Source: Palaemon carinicauda (lineage: Eukaryota; Arthropoda; Malacostraca; Decapoda; Palaemonidae). From it: a stretch of DNA of 64,000 bases. The notes under the pieces were generated by a model. The model saw only the letters and a program-made list of their open reading frames with translations. It was not told the DNA's origin and searched no databases. Within the stretch, counting starts at the first letter, position 1; each line of letters starts with the position of its first letter. Location: assembly GCF_036898095.1 (NCBI RefSeq), contig NC_090765.1, forward strand, positions 27,676,903 to 27,740,902, given 5' to 3'. Positions 55,440 through 64,000 of this stretch are shown here, piece after piece. The translations under genes and the position numbers were made by a program.

Positions 55440-56680
55440 GCTGTTGTGCAGCCACCACAGGACTGATAAAGAACGTATCAAGTCTCCTATGGGTCACGTC
55501 TTGCAGGTAGTGGGCTGTGAAGGTTGCCTGACGCTTCCACACCCCAGCTTGAAGAACCTGCGTCACTAACTAGTTTCTTTTGAATGCCAGGGACATAGCT
55601 ACGCCCCAGACATCATGAGCTCTGGGGCGACGTGACGGAGGAGGGTCTGGATTCAGTGCATGGTCAATGACCCTGCTAATCTATGCTGAGATGGTGTTCT
55701 TGGTGACCCTCCTCTTGGTCCTTCCTGTGCTGACGAATAGTACAGGCACACGAGGACGGGCTGCGTCTGTTCTCTTAAGATACAGCCTCAAACTCCTCAC
55801 TGGGCATAGTAAGAGATGGTCTGGGTCATCTGTTACTGTACGGAGACTAGAAATCCGGAAGGAGTTGAATCGAGGATCAAACTCCCGAGTTCTGAGTCTT
55901 AGCAATAAACTCATGAATGAAGCTGAATGTTACCTCTCCCCATCCCCTTGAATGGGCGATGTCGTATGCAAGACCAGGAAGTTCACTGACTCGTTGGGCC
56001 GAAGCCAAAGCTACCAGGAACATCGTCTTCCAAGCCAGGTGGCGATCTGTTGTCTGGCGTAATGGTTCATAGGGAGGTCTCTTAAGAGACCTGAGAACTC
56101 AAACCACATTCCATGGGGGAGGTCTCACTTCTGACTGGGGGCAAGTAAGTTCATAACTCCGTATGAGTAAAGAAAGTTCTAGCGATGAAGAAATGTCCAT
56201 TCCTTTCAGTCTGAAGGCTAGGCTTAAGGCTAAGCGATAGCCTTTCACTGCCGAGACTGATAGGCGCATTTCTTCACGCAAATACACGAGGAACTCCGCT
56301 ATTGTTGGAATAGTGGCATCAAGTGGAGAGATACCCCTTCCACGAGACCAACCACAAAAGACTTTCCACTTTGCCTGGTAGACTGCTGCTGATGACTCAC
56401 GCAGGTATCCAGACATCCTGATCACAACTTGTTGCAAAAATCCTCTCTCAGAAAGGAGATGCTGGATAGTCTCCAGGCGTGAAGTCGTAGCGAAGCTACG
56501 GCTTTGTGGAAGATGTTGGCATGTGGTTGTTTGAGTAGATTGTGTCGTAGAGGGAGTTCTCTTGGAGGCTCCGTTAGGAGATGAAAGATTGAAAGATTGA
56601 CCGATGTTCTGGTCTTGTTGAGTACCCTTCTCCTCAGACAGAACGGAGGAAAGGCGTAAACGTCGATGTTGTCCCACCGT
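55440..56680 (-). pseudogene. Tyrosine recombinase remnant, copy E
   Basis: 56677-56099 encodes the N-terminal domain in one frame: RLETIQHLLSERGFLQQVVIRMSGYL, YQAKWKVFCGWSRGRGISPLDATIPTIAEFLVYLREEMRLSVSAVKGYRLALSLAFRLKGMDISSSLELSLLIRSYELTCPQSEVRPPPWNVV. A second frame has QRVSELPGLAYDIAHSRGW with the first catalytic arginine. 55914-55681 continues CPVRSLRLYLKRTDAARPRV. The AHDVRG box reads AHDVWG near 55615, so the catalytic arginine is lost. Confidence 0.82.
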
Positions 56681-57458
56681 TGTTGGAAAGCATCTTGCTA
56701 GAGAGCCTTGGGTCTGGGACTGGGGAACAGTACAGCGGGAGCCTGAAGTTCAGGGCCGTTGCGAAGAGATCCACAGTCAAAGAACCCCACAAAGTCAGGA
56801 CTTTGTTGGCTACTAGATGATCTAAAGACCACTCGGTACTTGCTATCTGAGATGCTCTGCTCAGGTTGTCGGCGAGCACATTCCTTTTGTCCGGAATGAA
56901 GTGTGCCGATAGTGGTATCGAGTGGATTTTGGCCCATCTCAATATCTCTACTGCTAGATGGGATAGTTGCTGCGAAAAAGTACCCCCTTGCTTGTTGATG
57001 TAGGCCACTACTGTGGTGTTGTCACTCATCACCACTACTGAGTGGCTTGCCAGGAACTGTTGGAACTGTCGAAGGGCTAGAAAGACGGCCTTCATCTCTA
57101 GGAGATTTATGTGGAGGTACTTTTCTGACTCTGACCAGAGGCCTGAGGTCGTGTGGTGCAGCACGTGGACCCCCCACCCTTTTTTTGAAGCGTCTGAGAA
57201 CAGCATCAAATCCGGGGGAGGACGAAAAAGTCCACTCCCTTTCGTAAATTCTCGTCTGTCACCCACCACTGGAGGTCTGCCAGTTCCGCAGGTCCCATGG
57301 GGATCTGGATGTCCAGGGAGTCGTGAGCTTGATTCCATCGGGACTTGAGTTGCCATTGGAGGGATCTCACCCTGAGGCGACTGTTGGGAACTAGACGGGC
57401 CAGCGATGAAAGGTGACCAAGGAGACGTAACCATGATTGGGCTGGAAGTTCTTCTCAT
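56634..57458 (-). pseudogene. RNase H domain, copy E (open frame)
   Basis: A frame of 274 codons: LMLFSDASKKGWGVHVLHHTTSGLW, LHINLLEMKAVFLALRQFQQFLASHSVVVMSDNTTVVAYINKQGGT, VEILRWAKIHSIPLSAHFIPDKRNVLADNLSRA. This is the DIRS-type RNase H, with DAS, E and DNTT catalytic-type residues all present. It then runs WSLDHLVANKVLTLWGSLTVDLFATALNFRLPLYCSPVPDP, the conserved tail, and ends at 56634. Best-kept RNase H in the window. Confidence 0.85.
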
Positions 57459-57830
57459 ATGAAAAAGGTCTCGCGACCTTTCTCAGCCTTGTTATCCTGT
57501 CGTTTGATGGGAAGGCTTTGTGGAGATTGGTGTCTATGATCATGCCTAAGTATACCAGTCTCTGAGTAGGAAGCAGAAAAGACTTCTTGAGATTTACCAT
57601 GATCCCCAGATCCTGGCAAAGTCTCAGAAGTTTGTCTCATTGTTGAAACCGAGTCTGCTAGGATTAGCCAGTCGTCCAGATAACGGAGGAGACGGATGCC
57701 AATCCTGTGTGCCCAAGATGACACTAGGGTAAACAATCTGGTGAAGAATTGTGGTGCTGTGAAAAAATCGAAGCACAGATGTTATGAACGTGACGTGATA
57801 TCCTAGACGGATCACAGAGATTGTCCAGGA
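57455..57830 (-). pseudogene. Reverse transcriptase remnant, copy E
   Basis: FTLVSSWAHRIGIRLLRYLDDWLILADS at 57736 downward has an intact motif C (YLDD). Upstream the sequence jumps from SWTISVIRLGYHVTFITS to a degraded FHSTTILHQIVYP, so motif A and most of the fingers are deleted. After LADSVSTM a small deletion precedes RQTSETLPGSGDHGK. Confidence 0.8.
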
Positions 57831-57899
57831 ATCGGCCCAGAGTTGCTTCCACCTGTCTGAGCAACTTTGTAGGCATGCCTCCCTGGTGGAGACGCAGGG

Positions 57900-59300
57900 G
57901 AATGCCTATCCTAGCGTTTGCGGCCTCGGCTGCTCCCTCTAGAATTTTTTCCTCCCCTGGAGGACTTTTTGCTTTTCTTGTCCTTGACAAGAAAGGGCTA
58001 AGACACCACTGTCTTCGCTGCTGTTTTCGTCGTCGTTGCGGTCTTGGTTGGACAGGACTGCTGGGGTGCTGGAGGTTTATAGGGCTTAGATGATAAAGCC
58101 CTATGGAGGAGGGAGTCTTGATGAGACTTCCTCCACCTCTCAGCAGCAAGTTCCACATCCTTAGGCTCAAACAGATGGGATCCCTCTAGAGAGGAATGTC
58201 TGAGCCTGTTTATCTCGACGCTAGGGACCTTCTGGTAGAACCTCTCAGACACTGCATCCTGATGTTTCAAGATGATGTTTGCCCACAAGTTCGAGACTTG
58301 GTGGGCAAGAAACTTGATCGTGCGAGTGCCTGAAAGTAGGAAGGTTTCCACAGCTTTCCTGGTACGTTCCTAGGAAAAATCCTCGGATCGTATCAGGATA
58401 CCTAAGGTCCCTAACCAGATGTCCAGCAACGAAGTAGCTTGCATAGCATACTTGGTGACCTTTTCCTGATTAAGGATCTCGCTTGTCGAGAACAAGATCT
58501 GCCGGTTGGAGAGTCTCTCAAGAGGGACTCCCCTGGTTAGCTCTTCCAGAGTGGTGAAGAGGAAGACTGAACTGGGTTCCTCCAGGATCTTGAAGTACCT
58601 CCTCTGCTGTACGCGAGGAGATAGGAGGAGCTTGTTCGTGGTACCGGCATGGTTGGAGGAGGCAAACTCAGAGAGCTGTTGGGAGATCTTGTCCCTGGTA
58701 CTCTTCACCCCTTGAGACCAGGGCAGGGCTGCACTGGTTTTTGAAAGTTTCTGAGTACCAAAGACGCGGTCTAAGACCATATCTTTGCCCTCTCGAGGAG
58801 GTATCTCTGGGTCCGAAAACCTATTGAGAACAATCATTAGAGTCAGAACCTGCCAGAATGCTTACTCTGACTCTTGCTGGTCTCCCCCTGATGTAGGACC
58901 TGCGGTAAAGTCTCATTCTATCCCCAAAGGCTCTTCTTGGGGTGAGTTGTGGACATTCCCTGAGTGGCTGACTGTCTCCATTCTAGCCCTAGTGCAGGAC
59001 TTTGGCAGTGTTTTGGAGTCTTTAGATTCCTTCCGAGGAAGGAGGTAAGAATCCAACATCGATTGCGGGGAACTCTCCGCTTGAAGAGAGGTTTATTCCA
59101 TTGGTGCGATGGAAGAGTCTCTCTCCTCGCGCAGTTCCCTTGGTGACGGGAGGTCTACGTCCGACAGGGATGGAGAGTTTCTCTGCGAAACAGGAGGACC
59201 TTGTCTCGATGATCTGCATGGAGTCAGCTTCGCCCTCGGGGAAGTGACCGCGTCAGAAACTCCTCTTTCCCTCTTTAAAGGGGTAGAGGAAGGCATGGTT
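57900..59300 (-). pseudogene. gag remnant, copy E
   Basis: 58837-58370 and 58351-57998 follow each other: PREGKDMVLDRVFGTQKLSKTSAALPWSQGVKST, RVQQRRYFKILEEPSSVFLFTTLEELTRGVPLERLSNRQILFSTSEILNQEKVTKYAMQATSLLDIWLGTLGILIRSEDFS, then a stop-broken link to KAVETFLLSGTRTIKFLAHQVSNLWANIILK and HLFEPKDVELAAERWRKSHQDSLLHRALSSKPYKPP. It aligns along copy D's gag. 59296-59093 has PLKRERGVSDAVTSPRAKLTPCRSSRQG. Confidence 0.82.
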
Positions 59301-59639
59301 CTGTGCCAAGGTCTAGGGCTATAGGTCGCTCTGATGAGCGATCAGACAGAACCGGCTTGAAAGCCTGTGTTACGGCTCTGACTAAGGCACTGAACCAGGG
59401 CTGCTGGCTGACGGATGCACTGTCTGACAGATCCCCTGAAGGGAAAGGGACCGAAGGTTCCCTACAAGGAGTCACTGTAATAGGTGGGTCCACCTTAGAA
59501 GGCAGTTTTGGGGTCCTGAACCCCTCTGCTTGAAAGTGTTTCCCTTCTCCCGCAGTGCGTGCTGGTATGCGCTTGCGGGGAGGGGAATGAGGCGATGGCG
59601 ACCTTGCCAGATGACGCAGCTGTGCTCGTGCCTGTTGGT

Positions 59640-60010
59640 GAGCGCGCTCGCACGCGGGAGAATAGTGGCGCTCACGCGCGGGAGAATAGTGGCGCTCACG
59701 CGCGGGAGAATAGTGGCGCTCACGCGCGGGAGAATAGTGGCACTCGTGCGCGGGAGTGTGTTGGCGCGGGTGCGCGGGAGTGTGTTGGCGCGGGTGCGCG
59801 GTAGTGTGTTGGCGCAGGCGCGCGGGAGTGTGTTGGCGCGGGCGCGCGAGGGAGTGTTGGCGCGGGCGCGCGAGAGTGTTGGCGCGGGCGCACGAGGGAG
59901 TGTTGGCGCAGGCGCACGAAAGTGTGTTGGCGCGGGCGCGCGAGGGAGTGTTGGCGCGGGCACGCGAGGGAGTGTTGGCGCGCGCGCGCACATCTCAGTG
60001 TGCTCGCGCA
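59640..60010 (-). repeat. 24-bp CG-rich minisatellite in gag region, copy E
   Basis: Four nearly perfect units GGCGCTCACGCGCGGGAGAA plus TAGT at 59660-59755. About ten related 24-bp units built on GGCGCGGGTGCGCGGGAGTG follow to 59990. The minus-strand frame reads SPARERHY four times, then RARANTPS-like units. The unit differs from those of copies A, C and D at the same position. Confidence 0.9.
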
Positions 60011-60290
60011 GTAGATGGTTGGCACGCAGGTGAGGATGAATGTTCAGGCGTGCGTATGTGAGGGCGCCAATGTGGTTGTCGTCTCACCTACCGACTTGTG
60101 CTCAGGAAAATGATGGCGCAGCGCTGGCGATGAAGGGCGCACATATTGGCGCGCAGGAGAGCGCTAGAGCGTAGGAGAGCATTGGCGGGCAGGAGACCGC
60201 TGGCGTGTAGGAGAGTATTGGCGCGCATGAGAGTGCTGGCACGCAGGAGATGGTGGGCGCATTAACTACCCTGCCAAATTAATATTTCAT

Positions 60291-62019
60291 TAAACAGCAT
60301 TTACAGTACAGTACACCGATTACCTAGAAGACATAAATGTGACCTCTTACCATAATTGCTGAAACTTATGATAAAGACTCCAATATGTTAACCTGTGTAA
60401 TGCTAAAGGAGTGACATGAGCAACCCTTATGGCGGATAGGGTGTGTTTGCATAGTTAGAATGTAGTGATTTTTTTATATTTTTTTCAGGGCTTATGGCAG
60501 TTTAGGTAAAGATGGAGGGAGGGGCAGAGGGTGTCAGGTGAGGACCCAACATCTTTGGTTAGGTTAGATGAGTCACGTTAAACCATGTTCCAAAAATCTT
60601 TTAGCACTCTGGGCATCTAGGTAAGAGGTCACATTAGGATTCAGGTGTATTTTTGAACGGTTTCACCAAAAGGAAGACCTCCTGCTTCGGTGGTATATAT
60701 GCGCTATGTCAGACAAAACTCATATCTTAATCTCTATCTGCCCAAGCTATATGCAATGGTTGGCCGACAGTTCAACACCAGACTTGCTGCTTAGGTAAAC
60801 AGAAGCATTCTATATTTTTAGGAATGAACCCACCTGTTTCCCCACATCCAATCCATGACTCAAACGCGACTTCTAGGCTGAGTGTGTTACTGACGATGAT
60901 GCATGGAATGCATACGACACAGGGAATGCATCCTAGCTACTTTTTCGTGGACCATAAGTATTTTCTAAATTGTTAATAATATAATGTGATGTATGTAATT
61001 TTTCCAAAGGAAAATGTCATTTTTTAGTAATAAAGTTTTCCTCGTCCGTAACTTTAATAAATCCGGAAAAAATAATGCTAAAAAAAATTATAACACATAA
61101 GCTAAACACCTGGAAAATATGTTTCATGTATATGGGAAAAAACTAAAGCATATATATATTAAAAAATTATGATAATGCTCTACAAATTAACAACCAAAAC
61201 CTAATGGTCACAGCATACAATAGGCCTATTCAGCTTATATCAAGTAGCCTTTTAAAATATACGAGTCTGAGTCATGTGCAAGAAACAAACCAATCATCCC
61301 CACCTCTGGGGGGTACCATTTGGACAATATTTTCAGTAAACTTTTACTGCATTACAGATTCTCATTTCGAACAGAAACTATATGTTTTCCTGTAGTAAAT
61401 AACGTGATTTGACCAAATTTTACTTTCATTTCATACTTTCTCAGACTAAGCTAACATATGTTTAAGAGTAGGCCTACTGTTGGATATCATAAAACTGTAC
61501 GCTTTGGCACTGACATGCCCTTGTTTCCATAGGGACCTATAGCAGGAAATACTAATTAGACAAAACTAATAAAATAGTAATAGATGAATACAATAGACTA
61601 AACCTGTCATGAGACCAAACCTTACCTTGAGCGATGCTATTTAGGCTAGCATAAGGTAGCCAGCAGAGACGATAAATATAAATTAAACTGTAACACAAGA
61701 TTACACCCACGACGGTCTTTTCAATAATACAGCTACCGCTGATCTTGTCATTGACTTGTACGTAATATATACATAAAACAAAACAAAACAAATTCAAAAG
61801 CAGAGGTCAGGTTCAGGTTCCTGGTTCCTCGTTGCTCTCTCCACAACACTGTGATTCCTCGTTGCTCTCTCCACAACACTGTGATTGTGGCACACTACTA
61901 GAAGAGTACTCCGTGTAAAGAGCTGCAATCTGCAGAAAATTCATTATCATTATTTACCTCCTACACAGACTGTCCAGCTTGCATACTTTTACTTCTAACT
62001 TCCATTGCCTGTATAATAT
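60291..62019. other. No gene recognised; 30-bp tandem duplication at 61825-61884
   Basis: AT-rich. Two perfect 30-bp units (TTCCTCGTTGCTCTCTCCAC plus AACACTGTGA) lie side by side at 61825-61884. No exon, promoter element or transposon domain could be supported. METTL4's unseen first exon could lie here or further right. Confidence 0.45.
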
Positions 62020-62690
62020 ATCAGACATCTTTAGTTGGTGTTTCTAAATTCCCTAAAACTATGCCATTGCTTCTAAATTCTCTTAATTCATTATAGATAA
62101 AAATATCTTCCGTTGTATCATCTGCCTCACCACACAACACACTAAGCCTATCCTTATCATTACTATCTCTGTCATTTTCTTTTAATTCAATCATATTCAA
62201 CCTTATTTTCATTACTATTAATGCTTCCTTAGGGTTAAGTTCTTCTATGTACTCACTTCAATTACTATTCACATATCATTTGACATTTTACTTTTTATTT
62301 CTTTTTTTGACTTCTTGCTTTTATACTTTCTTACTTCTTCCATTCTAATATCATTTATTGCATATTTCTATAATACTTTTCCCCACCATTCCCCATGTGG
62401 TTCCCTTATTTGGTCTTCCACTACCTCCTTAACTAGTTTGTCATCTGATATGAAAAAGCATCACTTCTTTATACTGTTCAAATATTCCTTAAATAATTTT
62501 GCACTGTATAACTTTCTTGTACTTTGATTTCTTTTATTACATCCATGTCTCGATATTTGCAAACATTGTAGGTACTACCAATGTCCCATAGATCTTTATT
62601 TTCACTAGCAATGCCACACCTACTCTGCTACTGTTATCCTACTTAATAACTTAGACTTCTCGTACCATGTATTCCTATTTTTGCTTCGAC
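62020..62690 (-). mobile_element. LINE C-terminal remnant
   Basis: On the minus strand, fragments read IYGTLVVPTMFANIETW, then PHGEWWGKVL and SIIEICNKY, and 62212-62021 reads MKIRLNMIELKENDRDSNDKDRLSVLCGEADDTTEDIFIYNELREFRSNGI. The C-x-x-C...H-type cluster after the polymerase is typical of I-clade LINE C-termini; here one cysteine remains. Many stops; an old insertion. Confidence 0.55.
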
Positions 62691-62906
62691 AGAGAAATTC
62701 TAAACTTTACAAAGTTTACAACGGTACATTAAAGAGTCATTTGTCAGAAATGCAGTTCAAATTCATTTGCTGTTTTTATTGGTAAAATAAATTTCTCTCT
62801 TGCTTAAATACTGCATTATACGAACAACGGATTATACATTATATTGTCTATCAAAAACCACGTTACGAATCCCAACGTACAGTACCTTAAATTGCTAATG
62901 AGACAG

Positions 62907-64000
<1,094 letters not shown>

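Larger units (their letters stand above)
54595..60290 (-). mobile_element. DIRS-like retrotransposon E
   Basis: Left inverted terminal repeat 54595-54837, internal complementary region about 54838-54946, recombinase 55440-56680, RNase H 56634-57430, RT 57455-57830, gag 57900-59300, minisatellite gag region 59275-60260. The right terminal repeat and leader are absent: DIRS-like sequence stops at about 60260-60290. It inserted beside the Tigger relic. Confidence 0.87.

Noticed and set aside
59530..60061. Plus-strand frames of 80-167 codons made of ARG/GAG repeats
   Set aside because: Shadows of the 24-bp minisatellite on the strand opposite to gag.

Overview
The window is eukaryotic and almost certainly from a decapod crustacean. 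I infer this from long (GA)n, (TA)n and (CA)n microsatellites, several non-LTR retrotransposon families, a tRNA-derived SINE, and many DIRS-type tyrosine-recombinase retrotransposons. A shrimp-like genome fits best, but the species cannot be read from the sequence.

The one host gene I can support is METTL4, an MT-A70-family N6-adenine methyltransferase, on the minus strand. Five coding exons with canonical splice sites and matching phases lie at 44451-44631 (likely start codon at 44609-44607), 34078-34165, 19191-19356, 8154-8399 (DPPW catalytic motif) and 621-792. Together they give 277 codons and end exactly on a codon boundary. The C-terminal exons lie left of base 1. The acceptor in front of the first coding exon implies at least one 5' UTR exon further right that I could not find. 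A possible 18-nt microexon lies at 33878-33895.

Nearly everything else is mobile DNA in the 7-15 kb introns or upstream of the first coding exon. Eight DIRS-like copies or fragments all lie on the minus strand, the same as METTL4: H (about 2064-3320), A (10781-17255), B (19486-26694), F (about 27426-30950), C (36527-42827), D (45153-51526), G (about 51533-53830) and E (54595 to about 60290). Read along their own strand, complete copies run gag, reverse transcriptase/RNase H, tyrosine recombinase, and are bounded by inverted terminal repeats. Next to the left terminal repeat lies an internal complementary region made of the two outer ends joined together, the hallmark of DIRS elements. Every copy is broken, each in a different place.

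Around and inside these are RTE-like and other non-LTR retrotransposon pieces (1126-2063, 3870-6155, 6915-7745, 17544-18880, 21826-22423, 26695-27425, 36255-36485, 42845-43640, 62020-62690), two pogo/Tigger relics (35214 onward and 53940-54420), a tRNA-type SINE (31145-31465), and a 1.3-kb insertion flanked by perfect 41-bp direct repeats (32502-33893).

The most unusual signals are: (1) in DIRS copies A and C, and weakly in B, a leader of about 1 kb packed with short perfect hairpins, many capped by UUCG on the transcribed strand, including a roughly 55-nt compound hairpin that occurs six times; (2) a different CG-rich minisatellite in the gag region of each copy; (3) a perfect 153-bp inverted repeat at the 5' end of a LINE; and (4) the possible METTL4 microexon whose sequence is duplicated by the 1.3-kb insertion.
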